In this document: piece after piece, positions 24,303 to 33,565 of the stretch
How positions within the stretch are numbered: position 1 is the stretch's first letter
Layout of the letters: each line of letters starts with the position of its first letter
Assembly (NCBI GenBank): GCA_964519385.1
Contig: CAZFLR010000001.1
Coordinates: 124,001 to 188,000, forward strand
DNA length: 64,000 nt
Reading direction: 5' to 3'
Origin: SVFI01 sp964519385
GTDB lineage: Bacteria; Bacillota; Clostridia; Lachnospirales; Lachnospiraceae
Program-made: the position numbers and the translations under genes
Notes under the pieces: generated by a model
Database searches by the model: none
Seen by the model: only the letters and a program-made list of their open reading frames with translations
Told to the model about the DNA's origin: nothing

Positions 24303-26306
24303 ACTGTCAGGGGCCTTCTCGGAATCGGCCGTAAATACACAGACATAGGTGACACCTCCATAGTCCAGTGTCTGACCCGGTTCCAGACGGCCTCTTTCTA
24401 TCCACAGAATACAATCCGGTTCTTCTCCCGTCTCGCTCTTCGTAAGCACCATATCCGTATCATCCACCAGAATATGTCTCAAAGTTGCCTCCGGGTAACT
24501 ATCATGGAACATTTTCCAAAGCGGATAATCATAACCATCTCCGGAAATTACAAGTGCAATATCCTTTGCTCCCATCTCCTTTGTCCGTGTAAGAAGCTCT
24601 TTATAGGTCGGATATCTCTTGTTGTTCTCAAAGTAGTATTCCTCGCGGTTTCTGCATCCGTTCTCAATATACGACTTTGCCTGCTGCATGTTATAGGCCG
24701 TCGGCTTAAGACACAGAATCAGGCTCAGAAGTGCCAGCGGAAGAATCACAAGCTCTTTTCTCCTGATACGTCCGCAAAAAGCTCCCAGAATGTGAACTGC
24801 AGCAAGCACCGTCACGGCAAGTGCCGGATACATCAGTCTTGAGCCCCACGGCTGCCAGCGCAGAAGTGCCATGATAAATCCAAAGCCCAGCCATGCACTG
24901 ATGATAAAGCCAAAGCTTATCCGTGCTGCTTCCTCCTCCCGAAGAGGCTTTCTGCGAGCCGTCTGCACCAGCCGGATGACAAGCGCGATTACAAGAAGTA
25001 CAGCAGCCAGCAGCGCGAAATAGGCTGCAAATGCACTGGAGGTACGGTCGTGGCTGTACATATCATTTCCGGTATTCAGATACGTGATAAAATCAAAGCC
25101 GTGGAAGGAAATCGCAATGTTGTTTACCTCCACCTTTAAGAGTGCTCCGACAGATATGGCAATACGATAAACAAAGCCGTTAATCCACGTCCACAAATGC
25201 TGTGTTATCAAAAGCGAAAAATTCTTCAGGATATTTACAATGATGTAGCTGACATTTTTCGTCGCCACCATAATATCTCCGCTCGTTGTATCTGCGATAA
25301 AGCTTCCGCAGGACAAATAGGTACGAATCAGTGTCTCACTGATGGTCAGAACCAGCGCACCTCCCGCCGTCAGGGCACAGAGCAGTAAATCCTTTATTTT
25401 ATCCTTTCTGCCAATACATACCACAATAAGCCACGGAACAAAGAACACCATCGATGCACATACACTCACCTTCATGAGGAAGGCAAAGCCCACCGTCGCA
25501 CCGATGCAGACCGTTTTTTCCAACAGCTCCCTGCGTGTTTCCTTTGCAAAGGACAGCCTGTCCGCCCTGATAAACCAGAGCAGCCAGTAGAGATAAAGCA
25601 CATACCACATCGCCGCTGACAGGTCGTTCTGGGTCGTGATGCTCTGGGAAATCGTCAGTGGCATGGAAAGATAAACAAAGGTTCCAAGGATTGCAAATCT
25701 GCGGTCAGTCCCAAGCATACGCGCAATTTTGTAGAAGTAGTACGCTGTGATAAGCATGTTGACATACTGATACAGATTCAGCCACTTATCGCCCCCCGAG
25801 AGCAGGAACAGATAAAGCATGTTGTACTCGGCAAGCACCGGCGAATAGAGCTGACGGTCAATTGTTGTCAGATAATAGTTGACATTTCCGTGATCCGTCC
25901 AGTAGCCTATTCGCGCAAGATGATACGTCATGGAATCATAATTATAAGGCACCGTAAACAAGGCTCCGACAAGGAGAACGAAAACAAGAAGCAGACTTGC
26001 CGTGAGGAGTATTTTCTCACATACCGAAAGCCCGCAGGCATACTTTTTCGTTTTTCGCTCCGGCCGGAAATATGCTTTTCCGTATTTCTTCATCCCAATT
26101 CCGGTAAAAGTTGCAAACACAACCGCCCACGCTGCAAATGCGGTCCATCTGTTTAACATGCTTCCTATGCTCAGCAGATTTGCAAACAGCACCACTAATG
26201 CATTAAAAATCACCAGAGCCTTGGCAAGTGCCTGCGATGTTTCCTCTCCGCCGCGACAGAAATAATATAAAATTGCTGCAAATGCAGCAGGAAATATAAG
26301 TACCAT
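24279..26306 (-). CDS. Large GT-C-type membrane protein (GT39-like)
   Basis: The 675-residue protein has about 12-13 membrane segments in its first 560 residues and a C-terminal outer domain of about 110 residues. The first external loop begins VPYNYDSMTYHLARIGYWTD, an Asp-containing motif at the place where GT39/PMT-type enzymes have their catalytic acidic residues, and continues with QLYSPVLAEYNM. Such enzymes use polyprenyl-phosphate sugars on the outer membrane face. I start at the ATG at 26306 (GGAGG 5 bases upstream), which drops an N-terminal extension with no ribosome site. It stands alone, divergent from the next gene. Superfamily likely, specific reaction unknown. Confidence 0.72.
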   Translation of the reverse strand: MVLIFPAAFAAILYYFCRGGEETSQALAKALVIFNALVVLFANLLSIGSMLNRWTAFAAWAVVFATFTGIGMKKYGKAYFRPERKTKKYACGLSVCEKILLTASLLLVFVLLVGALFTVPYNYDSMTYHLARIGYWTDHGNVNYYLTTIDRQLYSPVLAEYNMLYLFLLSGGDKWLNLYQYVNMLITAYYFYKIARMLGTDRRFAILGTFVYLSMPLTISQSITTQNDLSAAMWYVLYLYWLLWFIRADRLSFAKETRRELLEKTVCIGATVGFAFLMKVSVCASMVFFVPWLIVVCIGRKDKIKDLLLCALTAGGALVLTISETLIRTYLSCGSFIADTTSGDIMVATKNVSYIIVNILKNFSLLITQHLWTWINGFVYRIAISVGALLKVEVNNIAISFHGFDFITYLNTGNDMYSHDRTSSAFAAYFALLAAVLLVIALVIRLVQTARRKPLREEEAARISFGFIISAWLGFGFIMALLRWQPWGSRLMYPALAVTVLAAVHILGAFCGRIRRKELVILPLALLSLILCLKPTAYNMQQAKSYIENGCRNREEYYFENNKRYPTYKELLTRTKEMGAKDIALVISGDGYDYPLWKMFHDSYPEATLRHILVDDTDMVLTKSETGEEPDCILWIERGRLEPGQTLDYGGVTYVCVFTADSEKAPDSLLVKQTE

Positions 26307-26352
26307 AATAACCTCCGATATAAGCTGTATTCCCATGCATTGTATCACATTC

Positions 26353-26381
26353 TTGCACATATGTCCTCAAAAGGGTATACT
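26353..26381 (+). promoter_or_regulatory. Promoter of the 26420 membrane-protein gene
   Basis: A sigma-A-type promoter with -35 TTGCAC (26353-26358), a 17-base spacer and -10 TATACT (26376-26381) points rightward. The same DNA must also hold the leftward promoter for the GT-C gene at 26306; only weak candidates are visible for it (TTGAGG with GATACA). Confidence 0.65.
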
Positions 26382-26419
26382 TAATTCAGTATCTTTTTGA
26401 AAAACTTGCGAGGTATTAC

Positions 26420-28030
26420 ATGAAAGCATGGATTGTTAAAAACAAAAAACATATTTATATATTGATAACAGCTCTCGTACTCTGGGCTGTCACCTTTTAC
26501 ACGGACACCCGGATTTTTTCTTCGGACGGACTGAATATGAATTGTCTTCCGATTGACCTTAAAATGTCAGGACTTATGCATTTTATGACCAAGTGTCTCG
26601 TATTGCTCTGCCTGTTCTTTTTTATTGAGTTTCTCGTGTATGCCTTCCGGCACAAAAGGCTTCTGCTGCCCTTCCTTTTGCTCATGTGCATCTACGGTAT
26701 CGGTCTGCTTATCACCTACCCGGGATATTACATGAATGATGACCCGATTATTTTTTCTTATGCAACACGTTATTATCCTGTATACTGGCATAATTACCTG
26801 ACCTCGCTCTTCTACATGACAGCGATGTCCCTCTTCCCGTTATCGGCCGCGCCGGTTCTTTTGTCGGACATTTTTTACGCCCTTGTATTTTCTTATGCAT
26901 ATTACCGTGCAGAGAGAATTTACCATTCCAAATGGTGTCTTTTGATTCTTCTCTCAGGTATTCTTCCTTTTGTTCTGCTCGGTGCCCTCATGTGCTTCCG
27001 CCCGGCAATATATGCAGGTTTTTTTCTCTTTTATTTTATATACCTGTATTTTGAACGCAAAGAAAAGGCAACTCTCACCCCGGTAAAGCTCGTGTGCCTT
27101 GCACTGCTTTGTGCCGTACTTTCTCTCTGGCGCAGCGAAAGCATCGTGCTTTTGATTATCGGAGTTTTCATGTTCAAAGCAGCTTACAGAAGCCGAAAAA
27201 AGGCACTGTTTTATTTCGTTCTCTCCATCGTATTTTTTATGCTGGTAAAGCTTCCGCAGTCGGTTGGAGAGGATACCTATTACGGCAGCGATTATCTTAT
27301 TATCTCCACCACCAGACCACTGTCTGTCATCCTTCACCGCGAGCAGACCTATGATGAGGCGGACACGGATATTGCAAACATCAGCGCAGTCACTGACTTT
27401 GGCTATCTGCACAACGATTCTCTTTCCTGCAGTGCCTACAACCGTTACAATTCCGACCACAACGAAGGTCGTTACACCCAGACCGGCGCAACCCGTGAAG
27501 TGCAAAAAGCATATCTGCGCAGTGCTCTGCGCCTGATTCTGCACAATCCCGATTTATTTCTCGGCGAACGCATTCAGTTATTCTGTGTAACAAACGGATT
27601 TTTCGGATATGATGAGGATATGGTGCTGAACCTAAAGCCTGTGGCATCCACGAATTTTCATCTCTATGAGCACGACAGGGAATATGGTCTGGAAATGCTC
27701 GAAGCCTATAAGCGTCTCCCACTCACTTATCATGAAGGTTACGCCATGGCACTCTTTCAATTCGGCGGCGAAGCTTTCATTCCCATGCTTCTTCTTCTGT
27801 GCGCAGCCACTCTGCTCACACTTGTTCGGAAAAGATGGTTTTTATTCTCCTGCTTTCTTGCCATGATTGCAAGAGAGGCAGTCATATTCCTGACTGCCCC
27901 GGCTTCTTTTATTCAATATTCGTATCCTATGATGTACACAACTGCCACTCTTTTGCTTCTCATGCTTGTGGAGTGGATTTCTTCCCGAACAGAAGAAAGG
28001 AAAGCACCGGAATCCACCTCAGAATCATAA
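26420..28030 (+). CDS. Multi-pass membrane protein, GT-C-like, function unknown
   Basis: The 536-residue protein has about eleven hydrophobic segments with a large external stretch at about residues 285-420. The loop after the third helix, YPGYYMNDDPIIFSYA, places two Asp residues (near 112-113) where GT-C glycosyltransferases keep their catalytic acid, so a glycosyltransferase role is plausible. I cannot place it in a named subfamily. The gene stands alone on the plus strand with its own promoter and a GAGG site before the ATG. Its last 71 bases overlap the 3' end of the converging acyltransferase gene. Base composition is like its neighbours. Confidence 0.7.
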   Translation: MKAWIVKNKKHIYILITALVLWAVTFYTDTRIFSSDGLNMNCLPIDLKMSGLMHFMTKCLVLLCLFFFIEFLVYAFRHKRLLLPFLLLMCIYGIGLLITYPGYYMNDDPIIFSYATRYYPVYWHNYLTSLFYMTAMSLFPLSAAPVLLSDIFYALVFSYAYYRAERIYHSKWCLLILLSGILPFVLLGALMCFRPAIYAGFFLFYFIYLYFERKEKATLTPVKLVCLALLCAVLSLWRSESIVLLIIGVFMFKAAYRSRKKALFYFVLSIVFFMLVKLPQSVGEDTYYGSDYLIISTTRPLSVILHREQTYDEADTDIANISAVTDFGYLHNDSLSCSAYNRYNSDHNEGRYTQTGATREVQKAYLRSALRLILHNPDLFLGERIQLFCVTNGFFGYDEDMVLNLKPVASTNFHLYEHDREYGLEMLEAYKRLPLTYHEGYAMALFQFGGEAFIPMLLLLCAATLLTLVRKRWFLFSCFLAMIAREAVIFLTAPASFIQYSYPMMYTTATLLLLMLVEWISSRTEERKAPESTSES

Positions 28031-29072
28031 TACTGACTCCGGTAAGCACACTCATAAGTAAAAATGCAAGCACTATCCACAAAACTCCCTGCAGACTGTA
28101 AAGGCACAAGCCTTTTTCTGCAAGGCCGAGAATTCTGGCAAAGCGAAAATGCAACACATAAATTTCAAGTGTATACAGACCGATAAAAGACAGGAAACCA
28201 CGTTTTTCTGTCTTTTTTTGTCTGCGCTGCGCCAGTCCGTAAACTATGGAGTAGCACGAGACGGTTCCCGTGAAAGAGGCAAGCATCTGGCGCATCAGAA
28301 CATCCATCCCTGTAACCGGTGCTGTCAGGTCATCAAGCACTGCCAGCAGAACAAAGACGACGGCCAACAGAGCCACGGCAACAGACTTTGCACGTCCGAG
28401 TTTTTCTCTTGTGGTCTGCGACGGAAAAAGTAAAACGGATAGGCTATGTCCGTATCCGCCTGCAAGATAACCCAGCAGATAAAACGGAAAATATTGTACC
28501 GTAAGCGAAGGACTGAGGAATGTATTTGCACTGTGCGACTGAAGGAAAAACAGAAGATAAAACAGCGCACTGACCACCAAAAAGACACCTGCTTTTTTAC
28601 ACTGTACTCTTTCTTTTCTCTCATCCGTGCTTTTTTCCAAAAGCCTGTCCGCGAGTGTCTGCGCCAGCATGGCACACAGCGTTATAATAAATAAGGTCAT
28701 TAAAAACCAGAGTCCTCTGTCCGTCTGAAACAATAGGTCCCTCAGCTCTTTCACAAACATTCCGGCCGAAAGTGTGCGGTTTTTCAGGTGTACAAAAACA
28801 TGAACCAGAACGAACCACGAAAAAAAAGGAATCAAATAGGAAACAGCCCTGGCCGGTAGCTTTTTCAGACCGGTTCCGCTTCCCGTCCTCTTCACTCCCA
28901 TCGCCGCGAGCACTCCGCTGACCAGCATAAAGAGAGGCATCTGCACGGATTTAATCATATCATACAGGTACGGGTCACCTTCATTAAGACCGTTTAACAC
29001 AATACAGTGTCCTATCATTACCAACAGAATGGCAAAACCCCTGACTGCATCAATGGCGGTGTTTCTTTGCAT
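27960..29072 (-). CDS. Membrane acyltransferase (acyltransferase-3 family), third of three in tandem
   Basis: The 370-residue protein is a clear acyltransferase-3: the N-terminal NTAIDAVRGFAILLVMIGH holds the conserved Asp, Arg-Gly and His, and about ten membrane segments follow. It likely O-acetylates a surface glycan. Its ATG at 29072 lies inside the end of the preceding acyltransferase gene, with AGGAGAG 8 bases upstream, so translation is coupled. It is the last gene of a long leftward operon that begins near 37555. Its 3' end overlaps 71 bases of the converging gene on the plus strand. The three tandem copies differ greatly, which argues for different targets rather than recent duplication. 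Confidence 0.86.
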   Translation of the reverse strand: MQRNTAIDAVRGFAILLVMIGHCIVLNGLNEGDPYLYDMIKSVQMPLFMLVSGVLAAMGVKRTGSGTGLKKLPARAVSYLIPFFSWFVLVHVFVHLKNRTLSAGMFVKELRDLLFQTDRGLWFLMTLFIITLCAMLAQTLADRLLEKSTDERKERVQCKKAGVFLVVSALFYLLFFLQSHSANTFLSPSLTVQYFPFYLLGYLAGGYGHSLSVLLFPSQTTREKLGRAKSVAVALLAVVFVLLAVLDDLTAPVTGMDVLMRQMLASFTGTVSCYSIVYGLAQRRQKKTEKRGFLSFIGLYTLEIYVLHFRFARILGLAEKGLCLYSLQGVLWIVLAFLLMSVLTGVSIMILRWIPVLSFLLFGKKSTPQA

Positions 29073-30081
29073 AAAGCACTCTCTCCTTTCCCCATGCGAC
29101 AGCGGTCAGAACAACCGTTGTCACCAAAATTACAAGCAACGGATGCATCTCCGGAAAAACGGTTTCTATCATGGCAAAAGCAAATAAATGGTAGCACAGA
29201 AGAAACAGCGTCTGCTGTCCTATCAGAGTAAAAACCTTCAAAATATATGTTTCCGTCTTACGCATCAGATACATCAAAAGTGTGGAGGCTACCAGTGCAT
29301 TGTACAAAGCCATCATCGTTGATTTTCCGTAGTCTCCCACCGAATAATTCGCAGAGCCGTTTATCAGGGCACAAATTAAAAATCCTCCGAGCAAAAGAAG
29401 AAGAACCCATTTTTTTCTGTCAAAGTAATCCAGAAACTTTTTCCTCTTCATAAAATATCCCCATAAAAACATAATGAGGAAATACGGAACTGCATCCAGA
29501 CTCCACGGAAGCAGCAACGGAAACAGGTAGTGATAAAGATTTGCCATACAAAGCAGAATCACTGCACCGAGCAGCATTTTCCGTCCGTCACGTTTTGAGA
29601 GACGCACCAGAACCTCAAACAGTACCATCGTCAGAAACAGTGCCGGCAAAAACCATGTCGGAGAATTCAGCATCCCATAAAAATATATATTTTCTTCCGC
29701 AGCCGGCGGAAACAGCATTTTCGGTTCCGTGACGAACATCTGGTTTCTCGCATAAAAGATACCAATCACATCTGTTGCCTTTTCTCTCAAAGCCATCTGT
29801 CCCAAAAGGACATCTTTTACCACGAAAAACACAAAAAGAATCCCATTTGCCGTTATGTACGGAAGAAGAAGGCGTTTTGCCTTCCTTCCGAAAAAGGACA
29901 AAAAGGACTCTTCTCTGATTCGATAGGTATAACCGGACAGAACGAAGAAAACAGGCACAAAAAACATGCCTCCCCAAAAACGCAGATACGGGGCTGCAAG
30001 CTGACTGTGATTGACCATCACGACAAAAATCGCTATACACTTCACAAGGTCTATCCATTTTTCTCTCTGTTCCCCGGACAT
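29050..30081 (-). CDS. Membrane acyltransferase (acyltransferase-3 family), second of three in tandem
   Basis: This roughly 343-residue protein has the family start (KWIDLVKCIAIFVVMVNH, with Asp and His), ten or so membrane segments and the FLPALFLTMVLFE and PVFFVLSGYTYR regions of the O-acetyltransferase group (WecH/OatA-like membrane domain). I prefer the ATG at 30081, preceded by GGAG at 6 bases; an ATG at 30093 that overlaps the upstream stop as TAATG is also possible, while a TTG at 30105 is not supported. It has no extracellular SGNH domain. Target sugar unknown. Confidence 0.85.
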   Translation of the reverse strand: MSGEQREKWIDLVKCIAIFVVMVNHSQLAAPYLRFWGGMFFVPVFFVLSGYTYRIREESFLSFFGRKAKRLLLPYITANGILFVFFVVKDVLLGQMALREKATDVIGIFYARNQMFVTEPKMLFPPAAEENIYFYGMLNSPTWFLPALFLTMVLFEVLVRLSKRDGRKMLLGAVILLCMANLYHYLFPLLLPWSLDAVPYFLIMFLWGYFMKRKKFLDYFDRKKWVLLLLLGGFLICALINGSANYSVGDYGKSTMMALYNALVASTLLMYLMRKTETYILKVFTLIGQQTLFLLCYHLFAFAMIETVFPEMHPLLVILVTTVVLTAVAWGKERVLYAKKHRH

Positions 30082-30092
30082 AAGCATCTCCA

Positions 30093-31247
30093 TTAATCGC
30101 TGCAAAGTTTTTTGGTAATTCTGTCAGCAAGCTTCATTCCCGGAATCTCCACATACCTGTGGATGAAGAATGAAACCAGCACCGTCAGACCAAAGGATAA
30201 AACATAGTTCAAAACCGCCAGCACATGATAATTCACATGCTGATACAGTGCCAGATACAGTCCGCTGGAGAATGTACACAGCACGCCGAAATGTGCGAGG
30301 TAGAATCCGTAACTGTAGGTATTAAGCCATGTCAGTTTCCGGCTTCCGAGTACCTTCTGCGGAGTCTTCAGATGAAGCACTGCGTAAAGCAGGCAGGAAG
30401 CACCGATAATATAGTAAATCATTACCTTTGGCGGAATCAGCGCATATATGCTGCCCACCAGTCTCTCCGGCTCTCCAATCGGCGGATAGGAGCCAAGTCC
30501 CAGTCCGAACAATAAAAGCAGCCACATCAGCCATTTCTTTTCTGAGAGCTTTGCAATCCATGCAGGCGGCTGATAGGTCAGGTCACACACAACGGCTCCT
30601 AAGATAAATGCCAGAAAATCCGAACGGATGGTAAGGATTCCTGCTATCACATATGCCACATAGCGTGCCCGGCTGTTTCCCAAAAGCGAGAGGATTGCAG
30701 CCACCAGAATGGTTCCGAAAAATTCATAGTAAATAAACCACAAAGGTCCGTTATATTTATTGGCTCCGTTGACAAAGCAGCCCCATACGGCTTCCCATAC
30801 GGCTGATAAAAGCCCCGGTTCAAACTGATTGTAATTGCCGACATACAGTCCGCTTCCGATTACTGCAGATGCCTCAGCATTCATGAACAGTCCAAGCTTC
30901 ATCAGCAGCCAGATTACAAGATTGGCCGCAAGAATCGGGAATACCAGACGAAAATACTTTTTCACCACTCCCTGTGTCAGCGAGGTCTTATCCCCCGTCG
31001 TAAAAAATCGATACCCGACAAAAAATCCGCTGATTGTCATAAAAATCCGCACACCGAACTTTCCTCCCATGATAATGTTAAGCGGAGTGGTTCCGACAAA
31101 CGCCTCGACAAATGCCGTGTGAAAATCTGACGGAATCAGGGAATAAAATCCACAATAAAAAAAATAATTAAAATGAAAATTAAAGATTGTCAGACAGGAC
31201 AAAACCTTCAGTCCGTCTACAAAATCAAGCTTTCTCGCCTGTTTCAT
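30093..31247 (-). CDS. Membrane acyltransferase (acyltransferase-3 family), first of three in tandem
   Basis: The 384-residue protein opens with KLDFVDGLKVLSCLTIFNFH, in which the Asp and His of the acyltransferase-3 motif are present but the Arg-Gly is replaced by Leu-Lys. About ten membrane segments follow, with MTISGFFVGYRFF as the second conserved region. A long external loop near residues 40-60 is larger than in its neighbours. It lies 3 bases after the GT-C gene at 31251 in the same operon. Likely role: O-acylation of a cell-surface glycan. Family assignment is good; the acyl group and acceptor are not known. Confidence 0.83.
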   Translation of the reverse strand: MKQARKLDFVDGLKVLSCLTIFNFHFNYFFYCGFYSLIPSDFHTAFVEAFVGTTPLNIIMGGKFGVRIFMTISGFFVGYRFFTTGDKTSLTQGVVKKYFRLVFPILAANLVIWLLMKLGLFMNAEASAVIGSGLYVGNYNQFEPGLLSAVWEAVWGCFVNGANKYNGPLWFIYYEFFGTILVAAILSLLGNSRARYVAYVIAGILTIRSDFLAFILGAVVCDLTYQPPAWIAKLSEKKWLMWLLLLFGLGLGSYPPIGEPERLVGSIYALIPPKVMIYYIIGASCLLYAVLHLKTPQKVLGSRKLTWLNTYSYGFYLAHFGVLCTFSSGLYLALYQHVNYHVLAVLNYVLSFGLTVLVSFFIHRYVEIPGMKLADRITKKLCSD

Positions 31248-31250
31248 ACA

Positions 31251-32336
31251 TTAGTTCTCCTTTTGGATAAATCCGATAAACAGCTTCTTACCATTGATGA
31301 CAAACCGAAGCATGACAACGATAAGAAACAGCATGACATATGCCACGTAACAGAGCGGTATCACAGGCTCTCCTCTGAAATAAGCAGAATAAGCGATATA
31401 AGAAATAATCACCTGAACCACCGCCACATAATACATATCCATATACTTCATCACAAAGATGACTGCAAGAATGTCCGCAAGAAGACCGCATCTTTCATCC
31501 ATCTGTGGCATAAAAAACGGAAACAACATGGAAAGGAGAAGGGAAATTGATATAATTTTTCCCGAGTCATACTCCTCTTTTTTCTGTAGTGCAAGAATCA
31601 CAACTGCCAGCATCACAACTGCTGCCATACTCTTAAACACCACGGAATACTCTTCCACGAATTTATCCGGACCGATAATCTGGAAGAAATTCGGCCAGTT
31701 ATAGCTGAGCAGGTTTTCGCCTCTTGTCAGGGAAAGCAGTCTCTCGGCCTCAAAAACCGGGAAGGAAAGTTTTCCGTCATTTGCTACAATTCCGTTGCGG
31801 AACCACGCTCCGCATAGAGGCACAAGGTAAACAGTCAGCTTTGTCTTTTTCTGCATGAACGCAATCGCAAACACCGGAAGCAGGAAAAATGCGTAACGGC
31901 TCAGAAACAGGCTCACTCCGTAACATACCACGGCCGCGTTTCCTTTTCCTTTGCCGAGCAGCATCAGTGAAAGAACCGCAAAGAATACGAAAATCGAATC
32001 TCCCATGCCCCACATTGCACTTCCAGCCGAAAGCACCGGAAGCAGGAGCACGATGGCATACGCCAGAAAGGCTTTTATCCTGTGTGCGGTCAGCTCAAAA
32101 ACATACAGTCCGCTCACAATTGCAAGCAGAAGGTCAAAGCATGTCGTGACTGCCTTCAGCCCGTCGCTCATCTGCAGATAGGACGAGGACTCCATACAGG
32201 TGTAAGAAACCACCTCAGCTCTTGTCATGATTCCGAACACTGCTGCGAAGACAAGCAGAAGGATATCAATCGGTGCAAGCTTCCATTTGCCTATTTTTAA
32301 TTCCGTCACAATAAAATCGGTTATTTTTTTATCCAT
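31251..32336 (-). CDS. GT-C-like membrane protein, degenerate paralogue of the upstream gene
   Basis: The 361-residue protein is a shorter paralogue of the gene just upstream (32340-33548). Shared landmarks are GSAMWGMGDSIFVFF (compare GAMWAQCDIIFTSF) and FMPQMDERCGLLADILAVIF (compare FLPHMHERYAVLVDVMAIIY). The first external loop, which in the paralogue carries GDYKMFFEPW, is cut short here (SYTCMESSSYLQ) and has no acidic residue at the equivalent place. The protein may therefore have lost transferase activity and act as a partner, or have a different substrate. GGAG lies just before the ATG at 32336; the genes are 3 bases apart. About nine membrane segments. Confidence 0.72.
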   Translation of the reverse strand: MDKKITDFIVTELKIGKWKLAPIDILLLVFAAVFGIMTRAEVVSYTCMESSSYLQMSDGLKAVTTCFDLLLAIVSGLYVFELTAHRIKAFLAYAIVLLLPVLSAGSAMWGMGDSIFVFFAVLSLMLLGKGKGNAAVVCYGVSLFLSRYAFFLLPVFAIAFMQKKTKLTVYLVPLCGAWFRNGIVANDGKLSFPVFEAERLLSLTRGENLLSYNWPNFFQIIGPDKFVEEYSVVFKSMAAVVMLAVVILALQKKEEYDSGKIISISLLLSMLFPFFMPQMDERCGLLADILAVIFVMKYMDMYYVAVVQVIISYIAYSAYFRGEPVIPLCYVAYVMLFLIVVMLRFVINGKKLFIGFIQKEN

Positions 32337-32339
32337 AAT

Positions 32340-33548
32340 TTACTCCAAAGCATTTTGTTTCATCAATTTCACACAGGTGACTGCATGATCAGACATAAGT
32401 AAAAGAAATACCACGGTATATATATACATCGGCACAATGTTATTCTGCGCCAGATAAATGGTATAGCCGGCAAACGAACAAAGAATCGTCAGCAGCGGAA
32501 TATAGAATTTCTCAGGCTCCACAAACATATAGATAATTGCCATGACATCCACAAGGACTGCATATCTTTCGTGCATATGCGGAAGGAAAAACACAACAGT
32601 CATCGTCAGAAGCATTCCCATACGCAGCATCAGTCTTGTATCCAGCACATATTTTTTGCGTGCAAACACATAGAGGAAAATCATCAGCGCACCGAGTGTA
32701 ACCCAGATTCCTGCCTCCGCGTACTCAAACAAAAACACATCCGTTCCTATCAGCTGATAGATATTCGGGAACTTGTGTGAGAGCGCGTAGATATCCATCG
32801 CTCCGTTTGCCTGAAAGAAGTAAACACTTATCAGCTCCCAAAAGCTCTTTCCGGCAATCAGTGCCGGAATCATAAAAATCACATACATCAGCGGCAAAAA
32901 CAGAAAATGCTTCAGTTTTACCTTACCCTTCATCCAGAGAATCAGGTAAAGAGGTGCTAAAAACAGAGTCTGAAGCTTAAACGCAAAAGCAATTCCGTAA
33001 AACATCATACTCATCGCCGGTCTCTCCTTCAGCATAAAATAAAGGGACCAGAGAATAAAGCTTGTAAAGATAATATCACACTGTGCCCACATGGCTCCGT
33101 TGGTTAAAATCGTCGGCACCAGGAGCAGTGTTCCATAGCCCAAAATTGCCTTGGTCGTGTTTTTGGTCTGACTGTAAACTATCGCCATAATCGCAAAAGC
33201 TGCCACGAAATCAAAGAATATCGAAACCAGCTTCATCAAAAGCAGGGTATTTAAAAACGGACAGATACTGATAAACGACAGAATCGTAAGATACGGTGTT
33301 GTATAATCCACATATTCAAATTCTGCCGCCAGACCTTTAATTCCGCCTCCGGCCTCTCTCAATGTCGCAACCCACGGTTCAAAGAACATCTTGTAATCTC
33401 CCGCCACAACATTGCGAAGCGCGTAACGCGCCACAAGTGCTACGACGGTAAATGAAAGAAACAATATCGCATCCAGCGTCGTAAATTTTATATTTCGTTT
33501 TTTCAGATAAAACGTATGGGTGAACATCTCCCTGATCTTATCATCCAT
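32340..33548 (-). CDS. GT-C family membrane glycosyltransferase (mannosyltransferase-like)
   Basis: The 402-residue protein has about ten to eleven membrane segments. Its first external loop has GDYKMFFEPWV (Asp51), the catalytic-Asp pattern of GT-C mannosyl/glucosyl transferases that use polyprenyl-phosphate donors, and later GAMWAQCDIIF and FLPHMHERYAVLVD, which are conserved in that group. The ATG at 33548 with GAGG about 9 bases upstream is chosen over a GTG one codon before. It lies between rmlD and its shorter paralogue in a long operon. It probably elongates or decorates a wall glycan on the outer face, using sugars loaded by a DPM1-type enzyme such as the one at 34795. Confidence 0.8.
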   Translation of the reverse strand: MDDKIREMFTHTFYLKKRNIKFTTLDAILFLSFTVVALVARYALRNVVAGDYKMFFEPWVATLREAGGGIKGLAAEFEYVDYTTPYLTILSFISICPFLNTLLLMKLVSIFFDFVAAFAIMAIVYSQTKNTTKAILGYGTLLLVPTILTNGAMWAQCDIIFTSFILWSLYFMLKERPAMSMMFYGIAFAFKLQTLFLAPLYLILWMKGKVKLKHFLFLPLMYVIFMIPALIAGKSFWELISVYFFQANGAMDIYALSHKFPNIYQLIGTDVFLFEYAEAGIWVTLGALMIFLYVFARKKYVLDTRLMLRMGMLLTMTVVFFLPHMHERYAVLVDVMAIIYMFVEPEKFYIPLLTILCSFAGYTIYLAQNNIVPMYIYTVVFLLLMSDHAVTCVKLMKQNALE

Positions 33549-33565
33549 CACTCAAATCCTCATTT

